In this document: in pieces, positions 24,204 through 32,622 of the stretch | How positions within the stretch are numbered: position 1 is the first letter of the stretch | How the letters are laid out: each line of letters starts with the position of its first letter | Source of the DNA: Cryomorphaceae bacterium | GTDB lineage: Bacteria > Bacteroidota > Bacteroidia > Flavobacteriales > Schleiferiaceae | Length of the DNA: 35,169 bases | Direction of reading: 5' to 3' | Assembly: GCA_020832345.1 (NCBI GenBank) | Contig: JAFIEY010000192.1 | Span: forward strand, 1 to 35,169 | Made by a program: the position numbers and the translations under genes | The notes under the pieces: model-generated | What the model was told of the DNA's origin: nothing | The model's database searches: none | Seen by the model: only the letters and a program-made list of their open reading frames with translations

Positions 24204-24233
24204 TTTGGGTTTCAAATTGTTTGTAATATTTTG
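24204..24233 (+). promoter_or_regulatory. Candidate promoter of the second envelope module
   Basis: TTTG at 24204-24207 is 19 bases upstream of TATTTTG at 24227-24233, close to the Bacteroidota TTTG-N19-TAnnTTTG arrangement though one base short. It ends 13 bases before the ATG at 24247. The 195 bases from 24052 hold no gene. Confidence 0.4.
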
Positions 24234-24246
24234 AAAATATAAAAGA

Positions 24247-26316
24247 ATGAAGTACTTACCTAGGTATATCGCGCCGAGTTGGGGGAAAATTTTTTTTCTA
24301 CTCTTCTGTCATTTCGGACTTTTCAGTCAGGGGTTAAAGTATTATAATGGCCCATTTACCGTTTTAGATTCCGTAGAAGGAAGGGCCGTATATGCGTATT
24401 ACCCTATTGATGAGGATTCAATTCAATTTCAAGGGCGATTTTCATTCAGCTCGCGATTATTGCTTGCAGAAGAAAAGAGCGATGTTCGACAATTACTTAT
24501 AGATGGTGGATTTAGTCGGGGATTGAAAAACGGTTCATGGAATTATGAACTCGGAAAATTTGAGGTTCAACTTCACGAAATTAGGGATTTAAAATTAAAG
24601 GCGTCGCTTGAGGGAATTCAGTTTGTAATCAAAGGCAATTACCGAAACGGTATTCCAAGTGGGCAATGGCAGACAATCAGGTTTCGGGTGGAGGACAGCA
24701 AACAAGTAGGACACGCATCAAATTCAGAAATATTTTTTGAGGATGGAATTGCAAAAGGCACATTTCGTTTTACTAAGAAAGATCAACACCATGATTTCCT
24801 TGCCCAGGGTGATTTTGATGACAACGGCTTTTTCCATGGATCTTGGTTACTTGAATACATAATTGATTCAGTTCCATACCTTGAGAAAAGACAATACAAT
24901 CATGGGTTTTTAGTTGAATTAGAGTTGTTTAGCCTAGAAGATGGAAAAATTGCTGACACCAACTATATTTTGTCATTTACCGATGTGAAAGACAAATTAT
25001 TAGAGCTTGTAATTTCTTCTGATAGTGCCAATTTTAGAAAGGGAGAAAAGTCTTTTGGAATTGAATTTAATAGTGGGTATCGATTAGATGACCCACGGAT
25101 AGAGGCGCAAAAACAAGGGAATTCATTTTTAAAAAGCGTTTTCGAGGCCTATGATGTAAAAAAATCTATTATTGGTGCGATTGCAGAACCTCGCCCACCA
25201 ATTATTCGCTTTACTACTCGGTTTTTATATAAGTATCCGGAAATAGAAGATTCTATTATCAACGTGATTCTAAAAAAAACTGAGATCTTTAAAAGTGAAA
25301 TAGACACGTTTTTAAACAATCCATCCCTAACCTTAAACCGAAACAAAACTGATTCCTTAAGCAAATCCTACGCCTACTTTCAATATGCTAAGAAAAAGGT
25401 TCAACGAATAGAAGACTTGGCTACCCGGATTCAGGATGGAGAGTTTGATTTTGTCAATAGGGCAATTTATTACGAAAATGGCGTCCCGGGATTCCAAAAT
25501 GCAGACACCATCAAATACGATGGCGCAAATGGAAAAGGCGGTGTGATAATTCAAGAGTACCCTCTTTATTTAAATTCCAGTGACGATTTGGTGTTAAATC
25601 TACACGCTTATCTGGAACATTTGCAAGAATCCTCTAAAAAAACAATAAATGCTGTTGAAGTGAAAATTAGCATCCTTCAAAAAGAAAGTCAAATTGCTGA
25701 ATTGGACAAAAAGATTGTGCATTTGTCTAGTTTAATTGAATCATTATACGACTTAGATGAAGGAGATTCAGTATTAGTAAATGTTAATGATTTACTGAGC
25801 ACCTTTTTGAAAAGACAAAATGAAAAAAGTGTATTGGGTAATGAAATGTACGGTATTCTAATATCTAAACATTACAATCGTTTAATTTCCTCATATTCTA
25901 ATGAAGAAGATTTTGAAAAGAAGGTGGAGAGGGGTAATTTTATTGTAGATCTGTTGAACGCATTTAAAGTAGTACACCCCAAATTACGCGAAATAGACCG
26001 TATGCCTTCACAGCTCGACAGCGCATTTACACACTACAAAGAACACCCCTTTGACTACCGAATGATGGAGTCAAAGTTTTTGACGGGTATTTACAGCAGA
26101 GGAGCAGAACGTTTACTCCCCCATTTAATTGATGAGTTAAAGCGATTTCAGAATGGAAATGATGTGATCAATGGTGTTTCTGAAATTTTTGCATTGCGCG
26201 ATCGACTTATTGAACTTTCGAAAACCGATGAGGATGATCGAGATGTCAAGCGACTCAATACCAGATTGAGAAGAGAAAATGTTCCTGAAAGGATAAAAAG
26301 ATTACTCGGTTTATGA
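24247..26316 (+). CDS. Exported MORN-like/coiled-coil protein, paralogue A2
   Basis: This 689-residue protein is a divergent paralogue of the one at 19365: signal peptide, then YYNGPFT, then SVEGRAVYAYY and GGFSRGLKNGSWNYE where A1 has SVSGEATYSFY and GKFEKGKKNGSWAYY. It ends RLRRENVPERIKRLLGL where A1 ends TLRRERDAQKILQVLGIEDL. The middle (about 440-560) is helical with coiled-coil potential. It overlaps the next DUF2490-type gene by 4 bases (ATGA), so the A-B pairing of the first module is repeated. Function unknown. Confidence 0.7.
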   Translation: MKYLPRYIAPSWGKIFFLLFCHFGLFSQGLKYYNGPFTVLDSVEGRAVYAYYPIDEDSIQFQGRFSFSSRLLLAEEKSDVRQLLIDGGFSRGLKNGSWNYELGKFEVQLHEIRDLKLKASLEGIQFVIKGNYRNGIPSGQWQTIRFRVEDSKQVGHASNSEIFFEDGIAKGTFRFTKKDQHHDFLAQGDFDDNGFFHGSWLLEYIIDSVPYLEKRQYNHGFLVELELFSLEDGKIADTNYILSFTDVKDKLLELVISSDSANFRKGEKSFGIEFNSGYRLDDPRIEAQKQGNSFLKSVFEAYDVKKSIIGAIAEPRPPIIRFTTRFLYKYPEIEDSIINVILKKTEIFKSEIDTFLNNPSLTLNRNKTDSLSKSYAYFQYAKKKVQRIEDLATRIQDGEFDFVNRAIYYENGVPGFQNADTIKYDGANGKGGVIIQEYPLYLNSSDDLVLNLHAYLEHLQESSKKTINAVEVKISILQKESQIAELDKKIVHLSSLIESLYDLDEGDSVLVNVNDLLSTFLKRQNEKSVLGNEMYGILISKHYNRLISSYSNEEDFEKKVERGNFIVDLLNAFKVVHPKLREIDRMPSQLDSAFTHYKEHPFDYRMMESKFLTGIYSRGAERLLPHLIDELKRFQNGNDVINGVSEIFALRDRLIELSKTDEDDRDVKRLNTRLRRENVPERIKRLLGL

Positions 26317-27158
26317 CAATTACGCTTAATACCTCAGGTCTTGGTAGGGTCTTGGCCTTGATTACCTTGTTTACGCTAAACTCTACCTTAAAGGCGCAGA
26401 ATGATGTTGAAATGCTCGACAACAGAATTCTCTATACGAAGTACTACTTTGCAGATTTTTTTAATGATACGACGAAATGGGTCTGGGAAATGGATGTGGT
26501 TTACCGCAGGCAAAGCGAACTTGGAGGTTCAAACATTTTTTCCAATCCGCTTCGCGCAAGTTTTCGTCCCTGGATAGCGTATCAGTTTACCAAAATGACC
26601 CGGGTTAGTTTAAACCCCATTGGCGTTTTTAATTCGGCGCCCAGGTTACCACTTCAAAGTGATTTGGACAATTTAGACAATTTAGACAGACCCTTTGAAC
26701 GTGAATATCGAACAACCTTACAAATAAATAATTATGCTTACTATGGTCGGTTTAACTTTACCCACAGGATGCGCTTTGAATCCAGATGGAGAGGCATTGA
26801 CAATGCCAATTGGCCAGGAGTAGAAAGCAATAGGCCCAACCACAATTTTCGATTTAGATACCGTATTAGAACGAGAATCCCCCTAAATACAGATTATTTT
26901 TACACGAACAAAACTTGGTACATCAGCCAATATTCAGAAGTGCATGTGGAGTTTGGAAGAGATTATGGCACAAACTACTTTAGTCAGAACCGAAATTACC
27001 TGGGAATTGGCTATCGATTTTGGGATTGGGTTCGACTGGAGTTGGGCTACCTTCACCAGTACAACACCCGGGGCAATAATTATCAAATTGATTTAAGCAG
27101 AGGCCCAATGTTTTATTTATTCATAGATTTGATGGGTAAAACGCAACACAGACGATAA
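26313..27158 (+). CDS. DUF2490-type outer-membrane protein, paralogue B2
   Basis: This 281-residue secreted protein (signal peptide ending LKAQ) has a strand-rich body, including FTHRMRFESRWRGIDN and RFWDWVRLELGYLHQYN. It closely resembles the next gene and more distantly the gene at 21358. A 12-base tandem repeat near 26666-26689 encodes LDNLDNLD. It starts within the stop codon of the preceding gene. An outer-membrane barrel is likely, but the function is unknown. Confidence 0.75.
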   Translation: MTITLNTSGLGRVLALITLFTLNSTLKAQNDVEMLDNRILYTKYYFADFFNDTTKWVWEMDVVYRRQSELGGSNIFSNPLRASFRPWIAYQFTKMTRVSLNPIGVFNSAPRLPLQSDLDNLDNLDRPFEREYRTTLQINNYAYYGRFNFTHRMRFESRWRGIDNANWPGVESNRPNHNFRFRYRIRTRIPLNTDYFYTNKTWYISQYSEVHVEFGRDYGTNYFSQNRNYLGIGYRFWDWVRLELGYLHQYNTRGNNYQIDLSRGPMFYLFIDLMGKTQHRR

Positions 27159-27177
27159 TACTAAAAAGTCAGTCAAA

Positions 27178-27987
27178 TTGATTAGTGAAAACTATAGGTT
27201 TCTAAAGTTGTCTTTCAGAATTTCAATTCTGCTGTTATATTGCAGTCCAATTGTTGCTCAAGAAGGTGGAAATGCTGAGTTTTTAGATCATAAAGTTTTT
27301 TACAATAAATATACTTTTGCAGATTTTTTTAAAGTTGGATCTCCATGGAATTGGGAGTTTGATGTGTATGCACGTACACAAAGTGACCCTGGCGAGCAAA
27401 ATATTTTTTCCAATCCCATGCGCTTGAGTTTTCGACCGTGGATTGGATACCAACCGGCAAAACTCACGCGCTTTTCAATTTCCCCAATTGCGTTGATGAA
27501 TTCCTTTTCGCGTCTGACGCTGGACGATGATTCGCCCGGAAGAAGTGAACGAGAATTGCGTTCCTCCTTTCAAATTAACAACAACGCCTATTATAAGCGT
27601 TTTAACTTTACACACAGAATGCGCTTTGAAAGCAGGTGGAGAGGTATAGATAATCCCGTGGTATTTCAAAATTATCGATTTCGTTACCGTCTTCGGGTAA
27701 GGACTCCTCTAAACACTGACTATTTTTATATCAACAACACTCTGTACCTAAACATATACTCTGAAATTCATTTAGAATTTGGCAATAACTTTGGTGGAAC
27801 CAATTATTTAACGCAAAACAGAAGTTACGGTGGAATTGGTTATCGATTTTGGGACTGGGCAAGGGTAGAACTTGGTTATATCCATCAGTATGTTCCAAGG
27901 GGAGATCATTTATATGTTGACCTCGTCAATGGCCCCATGGTATATTTATACATTGACTTAATGAGTCAACTAAAAAAATATAGATAA
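27178..27987 (+). CDS. DUF2490-type outer-membrane protein, paralogue B3
   Basis: This 269-residue protein closely matches the preceding gene throughout, as in FTHRMRFESRWRGIDN, YRFRYRLRVRTPLNTDYFY and GIGYRFWDWARVELGYIHQY, and is clearly a tandem duplicate. No ATG precedes the signal peptide (RISILLLYCSPIVAQ). The first possible start is TTG at 27178, with another TTG at 27208, so it probably uses a weak start. It ends 14 bases from the convergent acyl-CoA synthetase gene. Function unknown. Confidence 0.72.
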   Translation: MISENYRFLKLSFRISILLLYCSPIVAQEGGNAEFLDHKVFYNKYTFADFFKVGSPWNWEFDVYARTQSDPGEQNIFSNPMRLSFRPWIGYQPAKLTRFSISPIALMNSFSRLTLDDDSPGRSERELRSSFQINNNAYYKRFNFTHRMRFESRWRGIDNPVVFQNYRFRYRLRVRTPLNTDYFYINNTLYLNIYSEIHLEFGNNFGGTNYLTQNRSYGGIGYRFWDWARVELGYIHQYVPRGDHLYVDLVNGPMVYLYIDLMSQLKKYR

Positions 27988-28001
27988 TCCACTCATTCAA
28001 A

Positions 28002-30047
28002 TTACCCAATCCGTATTCTAGCGTCAACCGCAACCAATTGCTCCTCATTCCCCATAAAAGGATTTATGTCGAGCTCCTCAATTTCCGGGGCAACACAAAC
28101 CAGGGAAGACACCCGAACCACTGCGTCAACAAAAGCTGACTCCAATACCCCGTGACGCCCACGATACCCCTGAATGATTGGATATCCGCGCAGTGAACGA
28201 ATCATCCTTTCCACATCAGCTTTGTCGAGCGGTGCAATACCACTTGCGGTGTCTTGCAATATTTCCACAAAAATCCCACCCAATCCACATACGATTAAGT
28301 GTCCAAAATTAGCGTTGCGAATGGCGCCACAATACAGCTCATGACCTTTGATCATCTCCTGAATTAACACGCCCTTCGCACCGGGAATTTTCATCAAACG
28401 ATCAAATTCACAATGCAATAATTCATTTGAACTCACATTGAGGGAAACGCCGCCAACATCAGTTTTGTGTACCACGCCCTCAACTTTCATTACCACGGGA
28501 AATGGAATATTACAATTTGATAAGGATTCACGAGTTGTAAAAAGGGATTGTCGCGCTGTCTTTATGCCGGATGCTTCGAGCATGGCACGTGTTGCCTCCG
28601 CCGACAAATAACCCTGCTCATTGGATTTCACAACATGTCTAACAGTGTTTAAATCAATATCCCCCACTATGTGGGACATGCCAAAAGTGGGTGGAGGAAC
28701 CGCATGCGCATTACCCAAAGCCCTTCCCAAAACAACCTCGTCTGAAAAATGAACATGACCTTTGCTCACAAAATGTTCAATTTCTTCTGCGGCATTCACT
28801 AAGGATGGCAAAACCGGGAAAATAGGTTTTTCACATATTTCCATCTTTTCGTGAAGCACATCATATACTTTTCCAACACGAAAAAGACCCGGACTACCAA
28901 AAACCACCGCCATTCCGTCTATTTCGTCCAGTGCTTCGCAAAAGTCAATAATCAACCCCAGCTGCTCTGCTGTGCCGGTGGCCAAAAAATCTATTGGATT
29001 GGCGACTGAAGATCCGGGGTGAAGCATGGGTAATAGTTTGCTGCCTTTTTCCTCGGAAATCGTAGGAACGGAAAGTCCTGAGGTCGTTAATGCATCGGTC
29101 AGCATCACTGCCGAACCGCCGGCATGGGTAATTATAGCGATATTCTTTCCCTTTAAGGCTTTGTTTTGCCATACACAGGCTACATTTATCAGTTCTTCCC
29201 GACTGCTGCAATATGCTACTCCGCATTTTTTAAACATCGCGCGAATAATCCCATCCGAGGTAGCCATCGCGCCGGTATGGGAAGAAGCGGCCCGGCTTCC
29301 CGCTTCGGAGTAACCCGATTTAATGGCCGCGATTTTACATCCCTTTTGAATTAATGAAGCAGCGTGTTTCATAAATCGAAAAGGATGTTTGATATTTTCC
29401 AGATACAGTAATTTCACTTTGGAACTGTTTTCCGGATCATACGTTATATCCATCCATTCCAATAAATCTTCCACCCCGGTTTGGGAGGCATTTCCGATAG
29501 AAAAAATATTGGAGAATGTCAAACCGGTATGGCGTGCTGCTTCCATGATAAAAACGGCAGTGGCTCCGGAACTAGAAATCAACTCACACCCCTTCGGGTC
29601 GAAGTCGGGCACCGGGGTCGTAAAAACGCCCTTGTACTGTTTCGTAATTACACCTACACAATTGGGTCCAATTAGGGTAGCGCCGTACTGATTGACCAAA
29701 CGAACCATTTCATTTTCAAGTTGCACCCCGTCGTCTCCAGCTTCGGAAAATCCGGCGGAAAAGACAATAAATCCGGAAACCCCCATATTGGCCAAAGCCT
29801 TTATGGCAGCAACACAGGATTTAGCCGGTATGGCCAAAATAGCCAAATCAACCAGGGGTAAATCATCAACAGACGAAAAATAACCAACCCCATTAATGTC
29901 AATTGGCTTGGGATTTACGGCATAAATTTCACCGGGAAATCCACCATCCAAAAGATTTTTCAAAACTTTACCCCCGGGTTTTACCGGATTTTCGGAAGCG
30001 CCAATTACAGCGATGGAATCAGGAGAAAAAATCTTGGGGTTAAGCAT
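28002..30047 (-). CDS. ADP-forming acyl-CoA (acetate-CoA) synthetase, fused alpha/beta
   Basis: This 681-residue enzyme interconverts acyl-CoA, ADP and phosphate with acid, CoA and ATP. An N-terminal CoA-binding domain (SIAVIGASENPVKPGG) is followed by succinyl-CoA-synthetase-like domains with the phospho-histidine near residue 256 (SSHTGAMATSDG). A C-terminal ATP-grasp domain (VVMKVEGVVHKTDVGGV near 510) completes the fused form. The substrate range is unknown; acetate is the default guess. It lies 41 bases after nadB and could be cotranscribed with the NAD genes, though a functional link is not obvious. Confidence 0.88.
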   Translation of the reverse strand: MLNPKIFSPDSIAVIGASENPVKPGGKVLKNLLDGGFPGEIYAVNPKPIDINGVGYFSSVDDLPLVDLAILAIPAKSCVAAIKALANMGVSGFIVFSAGFSEAGDDGVQLENEMVRLVNQYGATLIGPNCVGVITKQYKGVFTTPVPDFDPKGCELISSSGATAVFIMEAARHTGLTFSNIFSIGNASQTGVEDLLEWMDITYDPENSSKVKLLYLENIKHPFRFMKHAASLIQKGCKIAAIKSGYSEAGSRAASSHTGAMATSDGIIRAMFKKCGVAYCSSREELINVACVWQNKALKGKNIAIITHAGGSAVMLTDALTTSGLSVPTISEEKGSKLLPMLHPGSSVANPIDFLATGTAEQLGLIIDFCEALDEIDGMAVVFGSPGLFRVGKVYDVLHEKMEICEKPIFPVLPSLVNAAEEIEHFVSKGHVHFSDEVVLGRALGNAHAVPPPTFGMSHIVGDIDLNTVRHVVKSNEQGYLSAEATRAMLEASGIKTARQSLFTTRESLSNCNIPFPVVMKVEGVVHKTDVGGVSLNVSSNELLHCEFDRLMKIPGAKGVLIQEMIKGHELYCGAIRNANFGHLIVCGLGGIFVEILQDTASGIAPLDKADVERMIRSLRGYPIIQGYRGRHGVLESAFVDAVVRVSSLVCVAPEIEELDINPFMGNEEQLVAVDARIRIG

Positions 30048-30088
30048 AATAGAAAAGTAAATTATTATATTGGCGGACTCAGAATTTA

Positions 30089-31573
30089 CTATTTTTCATT
30101 TGGCATTATAAATCTTTGCATACACATAAGATTTGCAACCCAAACCAAATCTCGAAAAATCCAATCTTGAATCGATACGCATTTTTTTGATGAGAAAGCC
30201 TTATAAAGTTCCTGCAAATCTACCCCGGCCTTTTGCAACAAAAAATGATTATCCTCATAGGACAAACAATCCGTTGCTTTATACAATAATTCTTTTTTAT
30301 AGGACGAAACACTTGACTTTTCGTTCGACACCGAAGGTTTGTCTCCCAGAATTAAGTCGGGTTTTTGAACGCGTTCATTTGCGAAGACACACATTTCCTC
30401 CGCGACATACTTGGCAAAAACCAGTGCTTCACTCAGCGCGTTTGACGCCAATCTATTCTTTCCTTGCAGACCCGAATTTGCGCATTCCCCCAGCGCAAAT
30501 AATCCTGGGACGTTTGTTCGGCCATATTTATCGACATCGATTCCGCCACACAAATAATGTGCAGCCGGACAAACCGGAATAAGGTCGGTTTCCGGATCAA
30601 TTCTTCGTTGTTTTAATTTACTGTAAATCAATGGGAATGATGACTTAAAGAAGCCATGTTTAAAGTGTCGCGCATCTAAAAAAACATAAGGATAAGCGGA
30701 GGTTTTTAATTCTCCTGTTATGGCTTTGGAAACTACATCGCGGGTCGCCAACTCGCCCCTATCATCTAATTTAAAAACAAACCGTTCCCCATGATGATTT
30801 ACCAAATATGCTCCTGCACCCCTTACTGCTTCAGATATTAAGAACAGTGGATTTTCATTTTTCGCATACAGTGCTGTTGGATGAAATTGCATATACGCCA
30901 GTCCGGAAATAGAGGCTCCCATATAAGAAGCCATTGCCAATCCATCACCGGTAGCCACAGCGGGATTTGTGGTAAACCTGAACAACTGTCCACATCCTCC
31001 GGTTGCAAGCAACACAGATTTAGCGGTATATCCTTTTACCTCTTTACCATTCCATACCCAAATACCCGCACAATTTCCCTGTGCATCTTTAATAAGTCTC
31101 AACCCGTGTTGATTTTTCAACAATTGAATTCTCGGGTGTTGTTTTGCCCTGTGCAGCAGATTGTCAATCAACGACTTTCCAGTATGATCTTTTTGATGAA
31201 CAATCCTATTAGCAGAATGGCCACCTTCTAAGCCGAGGGCCAGAGCACCGTCGGATTCAGTGTCAAAATCAACCCCATTTGCAATGAGATCTAAAATTCG
31301 ATTTGGCGCTTGCATTACCAGGGTTTCAATCATGGCAGGGTTTCCCAATCCACCACCGGCCAATAAAGTGTCATTGAAATGTTTTTCTATTGAATCATTC
31401 ACCCGATCAAAAACCGCGGCAATACCGCCCTGGGCAAAATGCGAATTAGACATAGAAAAATCTGACTTGCTCAAAACCACAACTTCGCATTTTGGGCAAA
31501 CCCGGACCGCCTCTAAAGCCGCAGATAATCCCGCAACACCGGCACCTATTATAATTAAATCACAACTATCCAT
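30089..31573 (-). CDS. nadB: L-aspartate oxidase NadB
   Basis: This FAD enzyme of 494 residues oxidises L-aspartate to iminoaspartate, the first step of de novo NAD synthesis. An N-terminal dinucleotide fold (LIIIGAGVAGLSAA) is followed by SNSHFAQGGIAAVF, the active-site HFxHG-like region and AHYLCGGIDVDKYGRTNVPGLFALGE. I chose the ATG at 31573, which overlaps the end of nadA by 8 bases (ATGGATAG). The frame continues to a TTG at 31618 inside nadA, which is not needed. It is slightly shorter than E. coli NadB. Confidence 0.95.
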   Translation of the reverse strand: MDSCDLIIIGAGVAGLSAALEAVRVCPKCEVVVLSKSDFSMSNSHFAQGGIAAVFDRVNDSIEKHFNDTLLAGGGLGNPAMIETLVMQAPNRILDLIANGVDFDTESDGALALGLEGGHSANRIVHQKDHTGKSLIDNLLHRAKQHPRIQLLKNQHGLRLIKDAQGNCAGIWVWNGKEVKGYTAKSVLLATGGCGQLFRFTTNPAVATGDGLAMASYMGASISGLAYMQFHPTALYAKNENPLFLISEAVRGAGAYLVNHHGERFVFKLDDRGELATRDVVSKAITGELKTSAYPYVFLDARHFKHGFFKSSFPLIYSKLKQRRIDPETDLIPVCPAAHYLCGGIDVDKYGRTNVPGLFALGECANSGLQGKNRLASNALSEALVFAKYVAEEMCVFANERVQKPDLILGDKPSVSNEKSSVSSYKKELLYKATDCLSYEDNHFLLQKAGVDLQELYKAFSSKKCVSIQDWIFRDLVWVANLMCMQRFIMPNEK

Positions 31574-32504
31574 AAGAGCATTGGAACATTTTTTCGAGGG
31601 GAATTTTAGCCTTGGCAATAATTTCCGAATCGATTAAAATTTCGGGGCTTTCTAATTGCATGCAGCGTAGCAGTTTTTCCAAAGTATTCACCTTCATATA
31701 TGCACATTCGCTGCAAGCGCAAGTATTGTCCTCTTCCACGGGTGCCGGAATGTAAGTTTTATGAGATGCAATTTGCTGCATTTGATGTAAAATCCCCGGC
31801 TCCGTAGCTACAATATACATTTGATCCGGTGTGGTTTTCACATATTTAAGCAGCGCTGAAGTTGAACCCACAAATTTGGCTAATTTCAAAATTTGTTCTT
31901 CCGATTCAGGATGGGCAATAATTTTTGCACTTGGATATTTCCGTTTTAATGCAACCATTTTATCAAAAGAAAACGCTTCATGAACCACGCAAACGCCATC
32001 CCATAGAAGCATATCCCGCCCGGTTTCACGGATGAGATATTTGCCCAAATTTTTATCAGGCGCAAAAATGATGGGTTTTTCCTTTGGAATGGACTCAATT
32101 ATTTTCAAGGCGTTTGATGAAGTGCAAATTATGTCACTCATCGTTTTTATGGCAGCAGAACAATTGATGTAACTCACAACAATGTGATCCGGATGATTGG
32201 CAACAAACTTTGCAAACTCTTCTGGCGGGCAAGAATCAGAAAGGGAACAACCCGCGCTTAAATCGGGTAGCAACACCTTTTTGCTTGGGTTTACGATCTT
32301 AGCAGTTTCTGCCATAAAATGCACGCCGGCAAATACAATTATTTCTGCATTGGTTCGCGCAGCATGTTGGGCCAAGACAAGACTATCTCCAACAAAATTG
32401 GCAATGTCCTGTATGCTTTTATCCTGATAATAATGGGACAAAATCACCGCATTCTTTTCTCTTCGAAGGCGATTAATTTCCGCAATCATTTCTGTTTTAG
32501 TCAT
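31566..32504 (-). CDS. nadA: Quinolinate synthase NadA
   Basis: This 4Fe-4S enzyme of 312 residues condenses iminoaspartate with dihydroxyacetone phosphate to quinolinate. Likely cluster ligands are Cys86 (GCSLSDSC), Cys172 (WDGVCVVHE) and one of the cysteines in CACSEC (262-267). His24 and His62 are in the conserved SHYYQD and VHFMAE segments. The gene precedes and overlaps nadB, as in many bacteria. It has a -7 element at 32536-32543 and, further upstream, a dyad resembling the denitrification operator. Confidence 0.95.
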   Translation of the reverse strand: MTKTEMIAEINRLRREKNAVILSHYYQDKSIQDIANFVGDSLVLAQHAARTNAEIIVFAGVHFMAETAKIVNPSKKVLLPDLSAGCSLSDSCPPEEFAKFVANHPDHIVVSYINCSAAIKTMSDIICTSSNALKIIESIPKEKPIIFAPDKNLGKYLIRETGRDMLLWDGVCVVHEAFSFDKMVALKRKYPSAKIIAHPESEEQILKLAKFVGSTSALLKYVKTTPDQMYIVATEPGILHQMQQIASHKTYIPAPVEEDNTCACSECAYMKVNTLEKLLRCMQLESPEILIDSEIIAKAKIPLEKMFQCSYG

Positions 32505-32535
32505 GCCGTTGGTTTTCTTAAGTGGGTTTTAACGG

Positions 32536-32543
32536 CAAATATA
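32536..32543 (-). promoter_or_regulatory. -7 promoter element of nadA
   Basis: The minus strand reads TATATTTG, an exact TAnnTTTG match, 31 bases upstream of the nadA ATG. A TTTTTTTG lies closer than the usual -33 distance. Confidence 0.5.
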
Positions 32544-32556
32544 TAACATTCACTCA

Positions 32557-32580
32557 AAAAAAGACAATACTATCTTTTTT
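32557..32580. promoter_or_regulatory. Operator-like dyad upstream of nadA
   Basis: AAAAAAGAC-AATACT-ATCTTTTTT matches the norC dyad in spacing and in the GACAAT core, with one arm mismatch. Its centre is about 32 bases upstream of the end of the -7 element, similar to the cytochrome c gene. It could equally be a weak AT-rich terminator for the porin gene, which ends at 32623 on the same strand. Confidence 0.35.
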
Positions 32581-32622
32581 GATTTATATGTTTTTTAAGG
32601 GAGAAAAGTTTTTAACTGCCCG

